Source: Alphaproteobacteria bacterium
GTDB taxonomy: Bacteria > Myxococcota_A > UBA796 > GCA-2862545
DNA: 64,000 bases
Assembly: GCA_020632875.1 (NCBI GenBank)
Contig: JACKET010000006.1
Span: forward strand, 248,001-312,000
Direction of reading: 5' to 3'
Position numbers and translations under genes: made by a program. Shown here piece after piece: positions 7,995 through 16,712 of the stretch. Positions within the stretch are counted from its first letter, which is position 1; the number at the start of each line of letters is the position of its first letter. The notes below the pieces were generated by a model, which did not search any database, had not been told where the DNA came from, and saw nothing but the letters and a program-made list of their open reading frames with translations.

Positions 7995-8528
7995 ATGCGG
8001 ATCGGCATCGTGGCGGCTCTGGGCGTCGGCTGTGCAGGGACCTGTGGAACCTCCGACGTCTTCGACGACGAGCTCGGCGACCTGCTCGTGGGCATGCCCG
8101 AGCAGTGCGGTCGCGTGGGCTCCTTCGGGCATCAGCACCCCGAAGAGGGCCGCGCGGTGCTGTGGATCGTACCCGACCCTCCCCCGGGGCTGGACCTCCT
8201 CACGTTCGCCGAGCTCGTCCCGTCGATGACGCTCGACTTCCCGCTCGACGCGCTCGACGACGGGGGACCGGTTGCGGCCTCCGAGCTCGGCGGTGACGCG
8301 GACGTCGTTCTCTCGGTGGGGACCGTCGTGGTGCCCCTCGTCTCGGGCGAGCTCGAGGTGCTCGGCAGGGCCGGGAAGACGGCGCTCGGTGACCCGCTGT
8401 GGCGCGTCCGCTGGGAGGCCGTGTTCGGCTCCGGGGCGGGCGGGCCCCGCTTCGAGACCGAGGGCAGGGACCGCGTCGTCTTCCGGCCCACGTCGCTGCC
8501 GTACGAACCGCCGCTCACTGGCCCATGA
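7995..8528 (+). CDS. putative secreted/lipoprotein, family unknown
   Basis: 177 residues starting MRIGIVAALGVGCAGTCGTS behind GGGAGG (7985-7990). The short hydrophobic leader ends at a Cys in a lipobox-like context (GVGC), so it is probably an outer-membrane or surface lipoprotein. The rest is acidic and beta-rich with no recognised domain. It lies 16 bases before the next gene with a shared direction, and has a sigma-54-like promoter with UAS pair upstream. Confidence 0.7.
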   Translation: MRIGIVAALGVGCAGTCGTSDVFDDELGDLLVGMPEQCGRVGSFGHQHPEEGRAVLWIVPDPPPGLDLLTFAELVPSMTLDFPLDALDDGGPVAASELGGDADVVLSVGTVVVPLVSGELEVLGRAGKTALGDPLWRVRWEAVFGSGAGGPRFETEGRDRVVFRPTSLPYEPPLTGP

Positions 8529-8544
8529 CGACCCGGAGGTCCGA

Positions 8545-9954
8545 ATGATCCCTTCGATTGTACTGTTTCTCGGCACGGCTCGAGCCTTCGGCCCGTCGAT
8601 CGCTCTGGACGAGCCCACTCCCCCTGCGCGCTGCACGGACGGGGACTGCCGATCGGGCACCGGACGGCTCGCCGTGCCGTGGACGTTCGGGGCGAAGGGC
8701 GAGACGGCGTCCGAGGCGGTGTTCTCGGGGGCCTTCTCGAAGAGTCCCGGCGGCTGGGAGGGTGTGGGGACGGCGACGCTCGGCGAAGGCGTGGCCTTCG
8801 AGGGGGCCTTCCGGATCGTCGGTGACGGCCACGGCGTCACCGCCGTGCTGTTGGAGGGCGGGGCGAGGGTGACGTCGGATTCGGGTCCGCTGCTCGTCGG
8901 CGACCTGTTCGAAGGGCAGCTGGCTGCCCAGCGTCTCTGCGCCCGGGACTGCCGCCTCGTGCCGGTGCCGAGCGGTACGGCGGCCATGCTCCGCAAGACG
9001 GAGCCCGACGGCGTCGGCGCATGGGCCTCGGTCCCCGTGGCGCAGGTGGGCGCAGGGCTCGTGCGGGGCGAGTGGATCGCGGGACACCTGTTCCGCGGGA
9101 CGGTGGTGCGCGGCCCGGACTCCGTCGTCGAGGGGGAGTTCCGGCTGCCCCGGTACGAGCTGCATCCCGACGCTTCGGCCGACTCCATCCACGACCGCAT
9201 CGACGCGCTCGACGCCAGGCTCGAAGCGGACCCGCGCCAACGGCCGCGGCTCGAGCCGGAGCGACGTCGGCTGATCGACGAGCTGACGGCGCACAGCGAG
9301 CGGGTCGGGGTCCAGGCGGCCGCGTACCAGGCGGACGTCTTCGGTGCCTGGCGTTGGAATGCATGGGCTCCGCAGGGCACGCACCACGGCGAGCTCGTCC
9401 GCGGCACGGCGTTCGAGCGGGTCGCCGACGATCGGCTGGCGCTTCAGACCATCGCGCCCGCGCGCCTCCCCGAGGGCCACATCTACGCCCACGGCGACAA
9501 CACCCGCTTCCCGGCGTTCGTACCCGACGGGCCCGGGCTCGCGCTGCGTCCCGACGGCACGCTGGTGGAGCGCGCCTGCGCCGCATTCGAGTGCAGGGAG
9601 GGACGGGTGGTGCCAGCAGCGGAGGCGATGGCCCTCGCGGATCGTTCGATACGAGCGGGTGATCGCATGACGCTCTACACGGTGCTCCGCGCGCTGCAGG
9701 CACAGAGCCCCGGCGATGCGATGGTGGAGCGCAACCTCGCGACGGTCGAGGTCCAGCTCTTCCTCCCGGACCCTGCGATCGCACGACTCACGGCGTTGCT
9801 CGTGAAGTCTCCGGATGACGCGACGAGCCATGCCGTGCTCGGTGAGGCGAAGCTCGCGAAGGAGGACGTCGCGGGTGCCTGCGAGAGCCTGCGGCGCGCG
9901 GCCTCCCTCGGGTACGCCGAGGCGGGGAGCCGCGCGCAGCAGGTCTGTCCCTAG
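8545..9954 (+). CDS. secreted protein with C-terminal TPR-like tail, family unknown
   Basis: 469 residues from an ATG preceded by GGAGG (8535-8539). The leader MIPSIVLFLGTARAFG is hydrophobic and uncharged. The N-terminal half holds beta repeats built on 'GEGVAFEGAF / LLVGDLFEGQL / IAGHLFRGTV', reminiscent of MORN-like variants. A helical charged stretch (ALDARLEADPRQRPRLEPER) follows, and the C-terminal 90 residues look like one or two TPR/Sel1 units (VLGEAKLAKEDVAGACESLR). It is second in an operon with the preceding lipoprotein. No specific function. Confidence 0.68.
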   Translation: MIPSIVLFLGTARAFGPSIALDEPTPPARCTDGDCRSGTGRLAVPWTFGAKGETASEAVFSGAFSKSPGGWEGVGTATLGEGVAFEGAFRIVGDGHGVTAVLLEGGARVTSDSGPLLVGDLFEGQLAAQRLCARDCRLVPVPSGTAAMLRKTEPDGVGAWASVPVAQVGAGLVRGEWIAGHLFRGTVVRGPDSVVEGEFRLPRYELHPDASADSIHDRIDALDARLEADPRQRPRLEPERRRLIDELTAHSERVGVQAAAYQADVFGAWRWNAWAPQGTHHGELVRGTAFERVADDRLALQTIAPARLPEGHIYAHGDNTRFPAFVPDGPGLALRPDGTLVERACAAFECREGRVVPAAEAMALADRSIRAGDRMTLYTVLRALQAQSPGDAMVERNLATVEVQLFLPDPAIARLTALLVKSPDDATSHAVLGEAKLAKEDVAGACESLRRAASLGYAEAGSRAQQVCP

Positions 9955-10883
9955 CTCTCGGGCGGATAGACGAGGTCGAGCGCCCGGCGGTTCATCTCCG
10001 CGAGCGTCGTGAAGGCCTCGTCCATCGGCGCGACGTAGTGGGTCTGCAGCACGGCGTCGGGCGTCTCTCCCTCGCCGACGAACACGCGGAACGCGACGCT
10101 GTTCTTCGGGTCTCCGATGGCGACCCACGGGTTCACGCGCGGTGCGATCTTCGGCGGGGTGAAGTGCCCGCCCGCCTCGGCGGCTGCGAGGTAGAAGTCC
10201 CGGTTCACGTACGTGTGGAACGTCGCGCTCATGGTCCCGTCGAGCCAGCGGCCCTTCACGCCCTCCACGGTGTCCTTCTTCCCCTGGGTGAACGCCATCC
10301 GCACGAATCCGTGCACGAAGGCGTCGCATCCGGCACCCTCGGCGAGCTCCGACATCCACTTCACCCGCGTGATGAGGTTCGCTTCGACGGGGATGGCCTG
10401 GCTGTCGTACGCAACGGTTCGCCAGAACCTCGTGTCGGAAGCCCAGCCGCCACCACCCGCGCTCTCGCTCTTCCCGCGATCCGTGTACGACGGCAGGGCC
10501 GAGACGGCCTGCACGCCGCGCACGTCGAGGTCGGGGCGCGAGTCGAGCGCGGCCACCATGCCGTCGTGGAAGCGGTCGGACCACGCGGACAGGCCCTCCT
10601 GCGAGAACGACACCACCGAGTACACGTCGACGGACGGCCCACCGCCGACGAGCTGCTTGAACTCGAGCAGCGTCTCGGTCTGCGCGCTGATGACGCACAG
10701 GTGCCGCAGGCGGTGCTCGCCCGTGAAGATGGCGTCCATCTGCTTCGGCGGGCCGAGCCGGACGTAGTCGTGCGAGACCCGCTTGGCGACGTGCTTCTGT
10801 CGGCTCGCGTCGTCCATCGTTTGCCAGGTGGCTGCCGTCATCGGGGCGGCGGCCGCGTTCGTCAGTGTCAGGAACCAGTACAT
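9951..10883 (-). CDS. hypothetical, possibly exported protein under sigma-54 control
   Basis: 310 residues. The N-terminus MYWFLTLTNAAAAPMTAATW could be a short export signal. The body mixes alpha and beta elements (SVDVYSVVSFSQEGLSAWSD, FRVFVGEGETPDAVLQTHYV) and matches no family I know. The ATG follows GGAGGAGA. A sigma-54-like box lies 25-40 bases upstream and a UAS 20-mer overlaps the stop of the activator gene behind it, so it is the likeliest direct target of that activator. It overlaps the convergent gene's stop by four bases. Confidence 0.68.
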   Translation of the reverse strand: MYWFLTLTNAAAAPMTAATWQTMDDASRQKHVAKRVSHDYVRLGPPKQMDAIFTGEHRLRHLCVISAQTETLLEFKQLVGGGPSVDVYSVVSFSQEGLSAWSDRFHDGMVAALDSRPDLDVRGVQAVSALPSYTDRGKSESAGGGGWASDTRFWRTVAYDSQAIPVEANLITRVKWMSELAEGAGCDAFVHGFVRMAFTQGKKDTVEGVKGRWLDGTMSATFHTYVNRDFYLAAAEAGGHFTPPKIAPRVNPWVAIGDPKNSVAFRVFVGEGETPDAVLQTHYVAPMDEAFTTLAEMNRRALDLVYPPES

Positions 10884-10907
10884 CTCTCCTCCAGTCGGGT
10901 GGAGGAG

Positions 10908-10923
10908 TGCAAGCCCGGTGCCT
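10908..10923 (-). promoter_or_regulatory. sigma-54-like promoter of the 9951-10883 gene
   Basis: Read on the minus strand: AGGCACCGGGCTTGCA against TGGCACGN4TTGCW. The invariant GG and GC are separated by exactly 10 bases. Two -24 positions deviate. The predicted start is near 10897, leaving a short leader with the GGAGGAG ribosome-binding site before the ATG at 10883. Confidence 0.55.
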
Positions 10924-10976
10924 CCGAGACATTCGTCGGAAACTGGATTCTCGGTGTGACATGGCGACTGGCGGCC

Positions 10977-10996
10977 GGGAGGTCCCGGGACGTCAC
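10977..10996. promoter_or_regulatory. putative enhancer (UAS), two abutting decamers
   Basis: GGGAGGTCCC (10977-10986) abuts GGGACGTCAC (10987-10996). Their centres are 10 bases apart and 80-100 bases upstream of the predicted sigma-54 start. The 20-mer differs at only two positions from the one at 17366-17385. It overlaps the stop codon of the activator gene. Confidence 0.5.
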
Positions 10997-12324
10997 ACGC
11001 GGTGGTCTGCCGGGTCGAGGCCGTGCTTGTCGAGCAGGCGGTACAGGTGGCGACGGGAGAGCCCGAGCTCGCGGGCGACCTCGCTGACGACCCCCGCGTG
11101 GCGCGCGAGGCTCTCGACCAGCGCGTCGCGGTCGGGAGTGCGTCCGGGCGCGCGGGGAGCCGTTTCGGGGGACGTGTCGAGGTCGGGCACCATCGACCGC
11201 GTGAGCGCCTCGGTGCCGCGCCCGCGCACCGACAGCTGGGTCGCGACGTTCTTCAGCTCTCGCACGTTGTACGGCCAGTCCCAGGTGAGCAATGCTTCGA
11301 CGAGGTCGGGGTCGATCGGCGCCAGGCCGGGCTCGAGGAACCGCGCGAGCAGCTTCAGCACGTCTTCTGGGCGGTCGCGGAGCGGTGGCAGCTCGATGAC
11401 GAACTCGGCGAGTCGCGCATACAGGTCGCCCCGGAACCGCTTCTCCTCGACCGCGAGCCTGAGGTCGGCGCTCGTCGCCGTGACGATCCGCACGTCGACG
11501 GGCTGTGGGCGCGTCGAGCCCACAGGAACGACGGCGCCATCTTCGAGGGCGTGGAGGAGCTTGGGCTGGAGGAGGGCGGGGAGATCGCCGATCTCGTCGA
11601 TGAACAGCGTGCCCCCGTGGGCAGCGCGGAAGTAGCCGGTCTGGTCGGCGGAGGCGTCGGTGAACGCGCCGCGGACATGCCCGAACAACAGACTCTCGGC
11701 GAGGTTGTCGGGTATCGCGGCGCAATTGACCGAGACGAACGGGCCGCGCCTGCCCGAGAGGCGATGGAGGGCCCGCGCGCTCGCGCCCTTGCCGACGCCG
11801 CTCTCGCCCAGGAGGACGGTGATCGCCCGCGTCGGGGCGACCTGGTGCAGCGTCGCGCGGAGGGACGCCACACCGGGTGCGTCGCCCACGAGCTCCGGAA
11901 CCGGCGCGTCGGGTGGGGCGGCCCCGAGGCGCACGACGATGAAGGTGTCGCCGAGCCGCAGGACGTCGCCGTCGTCGAGGGGCGCGCGGTCGATGCGTCG
12001 CCCGTTCAGCCAGGTGCCGTTGTGCGACTGTTGGTCGGCGCACACGAGCCCTCCGCGGTCGCGGCGGATGGTGCAGTGGGTCCGCGACTGCATGCGATCC
12101 GCGGGGAAAGCGAGCAGGTTCGTCGCTCCCGACGGGCTGCGCCCGATCAACAGGGCGCCACGCGCGAGCTCGACGGGCGGCTCGTCGACCGGGCGCCCCT
12201 CGCGGAACACCACGCGGAGCGTGGGCTCGGCGCGGGCGTCTCGACCTTGCCTGGGTTGGGTGGCGGTCTGCGTGTCCACCGGGTTCACACTCGGGATGCG
12301 GCGATCGAACGTATCATGCGGCAT
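10993..12324 (-). CDS. FHA-domain sigma-54-dependent transcriptional activator
   Basis: 443 residues. An FHA domain (about 36-132: GRSPSGATNLL, RTHCTIRRDR, QQSHNGTWLNGRRI) binds phosphothreonine and replaces the usual receiver domain. The AAA+ domain (about 143-370) has Walker A GESGVGKG (173-180), a sigma-54 contact loop reading GAFTDA (219-224; usually GAFTGA), and Walker B TLFIDEIGD (239-247). A Fis-type HTH ends the protein (VSEVARELGLSRRHLYRLLD). The ATG (12324-12322) has a perfect GAGGAGG six bases upstream, inside the opposite gene. It is divergent from a Ser/Thr kinase, its likely phosphorylating partner, and close to three sigma-54-like promoters. Confidence 0.92.
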   Translation of the reverse strand: MPHDTFDRRIPSVNPVDTQTATQPRQGRDARAEPTLRVVFREGRPVDEPPVELARGALLIGRSPSGATNLLAFPADRMQSRTHCTIRRDRGGLVCADQQSHNGTWLNGRRIDRAPLDDGDVLRLGDTFIVVRLGAAPPDAPVPELVGDAPGVASLRATLHQVAPTRAITVLLGESGVGKGASARALHRLSGRRGPFVSVNCAAIPDNLAESLLFGHVRGAFTDASADQTGYFRAAHGGTLFIDEIGDLPALLQPKLLHALEDGAVVPVGSTRPQPVDVRIVTATSADLRLAVEEKRFRGDLYARLAEFVIELPPLRDRPEDVLKLLARFLEPGLAPIDPDLVEALLTWDWPYNVRELKNVATQLSVRGRGTEALTRSMVPDLDTSPETAPRAPGRTPDRDALVESLARHAGVVSEVARELGLSRRHLYRLLDKHGLDPADHRV

Positions 12325-15300
12325 GCTGGTCCTCCTCACCACCACGGGCGCGCTCGCGGCACCCACCGAAGGGCACTGGTGGCGGGCTCCCACGGTGCCC
12401 GCGGGCCTTCGCGACGTCGCGACCGACGGGGAGCGGCTGGTGGGCCTGACCCGCGCGGGCGGCCTGGTCGAGCTCCGGGACGGCGGCTGGGTCGAGCTCG
12501 CCGCTCCCACGCCGACCACGGCTGCCGCGGCGGGCCTCGTGGCGGACGGCGGCACGTTCTGGGCGCGAGGCTCGGTGCCGCCCGTGATGGTCCCGTACGG
12601 CGACGGGGCCTGGGGCGAGCGCGAGCCCGTGCCCGTGCGCGGGATCACCGGTGCGGCCTCGATCCCGGCGGGGCTCGTCGTCTCCGGCCTCGACGGAACC
12701 CGGGCCCTGCGCGACGCCGGGGGCTGGCATGCGCTCGAGACCCTCGACGGCCACCTGATCGTGCGTCCGGACGGGGAAGGCGGGCTGTGGTGGTGGGCGG
12801 GTGCGGTCGCGCCGCGGCCCGAGCTGTTCCGCACGGATGCATCGGGCGCCGTGGTCGAGCGCGGCCCGTCGCTCCCACACTGGTCGCGGTTCGAGAACAC
12901 CCTCACCGTGGATGCCGCCCACCGCCCCGTGTGGGGCGGAGACGCGCTCTACCGGCTCGATGCGACGGGCCGGGTCGAGACCGTGCTCGAGACGCCGGTG
13001 CTCGCAGCGGTCCAGGCCGACGCCCTGTGGACCGCGTCGACCGACGGAGGGACGCGCGACGGCGAGCCCGCGGCGATGCCCGTGCCGCTCGCGAAGCTCG
13101 GTGCCATGCCCGACGGTGGCGTCTGGGGGCTCTCGGACGACGGTGTTCTCTACACGACGCGCGAAGGTCCCGGAATCGGGCTCTCCGACGTGTCGCTCGC
13201 GTGGGGAGCGGGCGCCGTGTACGGTCGCGCGGCGGTGGTCGCCGACGTGGACGGAGACGGGCTCGACGACGTGCTCGGCGCCGAGCGGAACTGCCGGGCG
13301 CGGATGTGGCTGCAGCGGTCCGGCACGTTTGCAGACGCCACCACGGAGTGGGGCTACCCCGCGTGTGCATGGGGAGTGGCCGCCGGAGATCTCGATGGAG
13401 ACGGGCGACCCGAGCTCGTCACGATCGACTGGCGCGACGCCGTGCGACGCATCGACGTGTACCGGAACGTCGGGCGGTTCGAACGCGTGACCGACCGCGT
13501 GCTCGTCGGGGAGGAGGCGCGCGAGGCCGACCAGTACGGGATGCCGCAGCTCGTGGACATCGATGGCGACCTCGACCTCGATCTGTACGTCAGCGCGCAG
13601 GGCACCCCGGATGCGCCGCGCCGCGCCTGGCTCTGGGTCAACGACGGGCTCGGACGTCTCGCCCCCGTGCCCCTGCCCGAGCGTGGGCTCGGGTACGCCG
13701 CGTTCGTGGCGGGGGTCTACCGCAGCGACCTCGATGGGGACGGGGACGGCGACTTCGTGCTCCGCTCGTACTGGGGCGAGGGGCACCACGTGCTCGCGGG
13801 CCGGGCCGACGGATCCCTGGAGGACGTGAGCGAGACCGCGGGCCTTCGCGGCGTGTACGGCGTGCCGATGCAGGGCGCGCTCGTGGACCTCGACCGGGAC
13901 GGGCTGGACGACGTGTTCTTCGCGGGCCGGGAGGCCCCGATGGTGTGGCACAACGACGGAGGCCTCCATTTCTCCGGAGCGACGGACCGGTTCGGGCTGT
14001 CGGGCGCTCCGGTGCTCGACGGCTTCGCGCTCGAGGATCTCGATGGCGACGGCTGGATCGACCTCGCCGGGTGCAACGCCGCCGCGTGCGGTCTGTGGCG
14101 CGGGGGCGAGGCGGGTTTCACGGAGGCAGCGGGCTCGCTCCCCCGGGATGGGCTGTCGGCCGGCGTGGTCCTGGCGCTCGACCTCGGGGGCGACGGTGAC
14201 GCCGACGTGTTGCTCCTCCGCGAGGACGGCGCCACGCTGCTGGAGAATGGCGTCCGCTCCGGTCCCGTGGCGTATCCGCGCGCGGTTCCGTTCGGCGCGC
14301 TGCGGCGCCTGCGCTGGGCGGGGGCTCCCGATCTCGTGATGCTCGGCGTCTACGCGCTTCTCGTCGCCTTCGCCGCAGGTTGGGTCCGGCGGTCGGGCTC
14401 CCGGCTCGTGCTCGGGCGGGGGATGCCGGCGGTGGGGGGCCTGTGGGGTGCGGGGGGAGCCGCCTGGCTGCTCGCCGCCGATGCGACACCGGGGGCCCGT
14501 GGCCTGGTCGCGGCCGCGGGGCTCGCGGGCGTCGGGCTCCTCGTGGCGGTCGAGCCGCGCTGGCACCGCGCCCGCAGCGCACGCCGCGTGGCGGGCTACC
14601 GGCTCGTGGAGGAGCTGGGCCGCGGCGGGATGGGGGTCGTGTTCCTGGCGCGGGAGGACGGCACGGGACGTGAGGTCGCCCTGAAGCTCGTGGATCCGCG
14701 GTTGCTGGAGCGGGAGGAAGACCTCGAGCTCTACCGCGAAGAAGCGAGGATTGGCGCGGATATCGCTCACCCGGGTGTCGTCCGGATCCTCGGGTGGGGG
14801 GAGTGGACCACGCCTGTGGGCGACGGGATGCAGCGGACGGCCTACCTCGTGATGGAGCGCATCCGCGGCCCGACCCTTCGCGCGTGGGCCGAGGGACGCG
14901 TCGTTCCGGTGGCCGAGGCCTGCTGGCTGGTGTCGGCGATCTGCGACGCCCTGGCGGCGGTGCACGCGCTCGACGTCGTGCACCGGGACATCAAGCCCAG
15001 CAACGTGATGCTGGCGCCGGGCGGGCGCGTGGTCGTCATGGACTTCGGCGCGGCGCGCTACGTCGGCCAGGTGACGCGGCAGACGCGGAGCGTGCTCGGC
15101 ACCCTCGGCTACATGGCACCGGAGCAGGGGCGGGGCCTGGCGGCCGACCCGCGGGGCGACGTGTACGCCGCTGGCGTCGTCCTGTACGAGCTCCTGGCGG
15201 GCGAGCGGCCGTTCGAGGCCGACAACATGGTCACGCTGATGGCCAGGGTCATCGCCGACCCACCCCCCCGCGTCCCGCGTGAGGACGTGGACGACGCGCT

Positions 15301-15463
15301 GTGGGCCGTCATCGAGCGGATGCTCGCGAAGATCCCGGAGGAACGGCCCCACGCGCGGGAGGTGTCGGCCCTCCTCGCGCCTTGGTGCGGTTCCGGGGTG
15401 CGTACGGCGCTCGCGGCGCCCGTCGTCGACGCCGAGACGGTGACCGGAGCGCGACGTGCTTAG
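12323..15463 (+). CDS. receptor-type Ser/Thr protein kinase with N-terminal FG-GAP/VCBS propeller
   Basis: 1046 residues. A short hydrophobic leader (MLVLLTTTGALAAP) precedes an extracytoplasmic part. From about residue 300 to 640 that part has at least seven FG-GAP/VCBS repeats with Ca-binding loops (VADVDGDGLDDVL, AGDLDGDGRPEL, LEDLDGDGWIDLAG). Three membrane helices follow (about 670-688, 703-720, 728-745), then a cytoplasmic kinase domain (755-1030): LGRGGMGVVFLA, catalytic VHRDIKPSN, DFGAA, GTLGYMAPEQ. All catalytic residues are present. Most bacterial receptor kinases have the kinase first; this order is reversed. An in-frame ATG at 12296 would add MRRSNVSCG. Its start overlaps the activator's start, suggesting it phosphorylates that FHA protein's regulators or partners. 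Confidence 0.92.
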   Translation: MLVLLTTTGALAAPTEGHWWRAPTVPAGLRDVATDGERLVGLTRAGGLVELRDGGWVELAAPTPTTAAAAGLVADGGTFWARGSVPPVMVPYGDGAWGEREPVPVRGITGAASIPAGLVVSGLDGTRALRDAGGWHALETLDGHLIVRPDGEGGLWWWAGAVAPRPELFRTDASGAVVERGPSLPHWSRFENTLTVDAAHRPVWGGDALYRLDATGRVETVLETPVLAAVQADALWTASTDGGTRDGEPAAMPVPLAKLGAMPDGGVWGLSDDGVLYTTREGPGIGLSDVSLAWGAGAVYGRAAVVADVDGDGLDDVLGAERNCRARMWLQRSGTFADATTEWGYPACAWGVAAGDLDGDGRPELVTIDWRDAVRRIDVYRNVGRFERVTDRVLVGEEAREADQYGMPQLVDIDGDLDLDLYVSAQGTPDAPRRAWLWVNDGLGRLAPVPLPERGLGYAAFVAGVYRSDLDGDGDGDFVLRSYWGEGHHVLAGRADGSLEDVSETAGLRGVYGVPMQGALVDLDRDGLDDVFFAGREAPMVWHNDGGLHFSGATDRFGLSGAPVLDGFALEDLDGDGWIDLAGCNAAACGLWRGGEAGFTEAAGSLPRDGLSAGVVLALDLGGDGDADVLLLREDGATLLENGVRSGPVAYPRAVPFGALRRLRWAGAPDLVMLGVYALLVAFAAGWVRRSGSRLVLGRGMPAVGGLWGAGGAAWLLAADATPGARGLVAAAGLAGVGLLVAVEPRWHRARSARRVAGYRLVEELGRGGMGVVFLAREDGTGREVALKLVDPRLLEREEDLELYREEARIGADIAHPGVVRILGWGEWTTPVGDGMQRTAYLVMERIRGPTLRAWAEGRVVPVAEACWLVSAICDALAAVHALDVVHRDIKPSNVMLAPGGRVVVMDFGAARYVGQVTRQTRSVLGTLGYMAPEQGRGLAADPRGDVYAAGVVLYELLAGERPFEADNMVTLMARVIADPPPRVPREDVDDALWAVIERMLAKIPEERPHAREVSALLAPWCGSGVRTALAAPVVDAETVTGARRA

Positions 15464-16712
15464 CCTGCTGCTCGGTGCCTGCGCCCCGTCGCCATCGGCC
15501 TTCTCGCAGCCTTCGCTACCGGGCAGCCTGCCCGAACCGCCGGGGGTCTGCGAGGGCTTCGGGGTGGTCGCGCAACGGGAGCTCGGTCGGACGTGGGTCC
15601 GGGGCAACACCGACGCGATGCATGCCACGGCGACGACCTGGACGACCCCCGCAGGCGCCGTGAGCCCACCGGGGGAGATCCACGCCCTCGCGACAGTCGG
15701 CAGCGCATCGTGGGCCGCGCTCGGCACGGCGGGTATCGCTCGGCGCGACGGCGAGCGGCTCACCGTCTGGCCCACGCCTGGCGACGTGGTGGGTCTGACC
15801 GTCGAGCCCGGCGGGCATGCGGTCTGGGGGGCCGACCGCCTCGGGCGGTTGATCCGCGTCCGCGCCGACGCGGCAGAGGGCGAGGCGCCCGAAGTGCGCG
15901 TGGTGGACGGGCGGCCGACGGGTGTGGCGTTCGACGGGACCGCGCAGGGCACGCGAGAGCCGACGACCCGCGTGGACGGGATCTCGGCCCTGCTCGCGCT
16001 GCCGGACGGCGGACTGCTCGTCGGCCTCGATGGGAGCGAGGCGGAGCTCGTGGACCTCGCGCCCGACCTGGCGGTGCGGGCCCGCATCGCCGTCCCTGCT
16101 CCGGTGACGGGTCTCGCCCTCGCCGGGGACGACGTATTGGTGGCTTCCCGTGGGCTGTTCCACCTGCGTGGCGAGACGCTGGTGCCGTTCGCGCTCGGCG
16201 GGGAGGAGGTCGTCGGCATCGCCGCACGGAGTGGCACCACGGCCGCCTGGACGCCCACCCGCGGGCTCGTGTGGCTCGATTCCGATGGAGCGATCCTCGG
16301 TGAGCTCCCATCGCCGGCGCAGCTGCCGGGGGCCGATGTCGCGTGGCGGACCGGACCGGTCGCGGTCACGCTCCATGCGGGCCGTCTGTTCGGGCCGGGG
16401 ATCGAGCGGGCCCTGCCCATGCCGGCGTCGCGCGTGGTCGGCGACGGGGAGCGGACCCTCGTGGCGATGCCCGCTGCGGGCGTCGGCGTTCTCGACGGGG
16501 CGGGCGCGCTCACCCTCCACGCGATGTCGCCGGGAGCCCACGACGTGGCGCCCGACGGGTCCGGCTTCGTCGCTGCCGTCGGCACGCATGGTGTGGCGCG
16601 CTCGAACGGTGCACGGTGCGACCTCCCCGGAACGTCCCGCCTCGTCGTACGGATGCGGGACGGGCGTTTCGCCGTCGCATCCGATGCGCTGATCACGCTG
16701 ATCGAGCGGTGA
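15456..16712 (+). CDS. lipoprotein with predicted beta-propeller, coupled to the receptor kinase
   Basis: 418 residues from a GTG inside the kinase's last codons; the in-frame stop at 15441-15443 leaves no other start. The N-terminus MLSLLLGACAPSPS gives a lipobox LLGAC at position 9, an extremely short signal. The mature part has repeats of 'alatvGsasWaAlGtaGiaRrd' type, each with a central W and G, as in beta-propellers (for example LPDGGLLVGLDGSEAELVDL). The overlap with the kinase gene implies coupled translation, and the propeller resembles the kinase's N-terminal 250 residues in style. It may be a co-receptor. Confidence 0.8.
   Translation: MLSLLLGACAPSPSAFSQPSLPGSLPEPPGVCEGFGVVAQRELGRTWVRGNTDAMHATATTWTTPAGAVSPPGEIHALATVGSASWAALGTAGIARRDGERLTVWPTPGDVVGLTVEPGGHAVWGADRLGRLIRVRADAAEGEAPEVRVVDGRPTGVAFDGTAQGTREPTTRVDGISALLALPDGGLLVGLDGSEAELVDLAPDLAVRARIAVPAPVTGLALAGDDVLVASRGLFHLRGETLVPFALGGEEVVGIAARSGTTAAWTPTRGLVWLDSDGAILGELPSPAQLPGADVAWRTGPVAVTLHAGRLFGPGIERALPMPASRVVGDGERTLVAMPAAGVGVLDGAGALTLHAMSPGAHDVAPDGSGFVAAVGTHGVARSNGARCDLPGTSRLVVRMRDGRFAVASDALITLIER

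Noticed and set aside
12314..16696. A 1460-residue minus-strand open frame antisense to the receptor kinase and lipoprotein genes
   Set aside because: It is low-complexity, Arg/Pro/His-rich and lacks domains, while the plus strand has clear kinase and propeller motifs. Long antisense frames are expected at this GC content.
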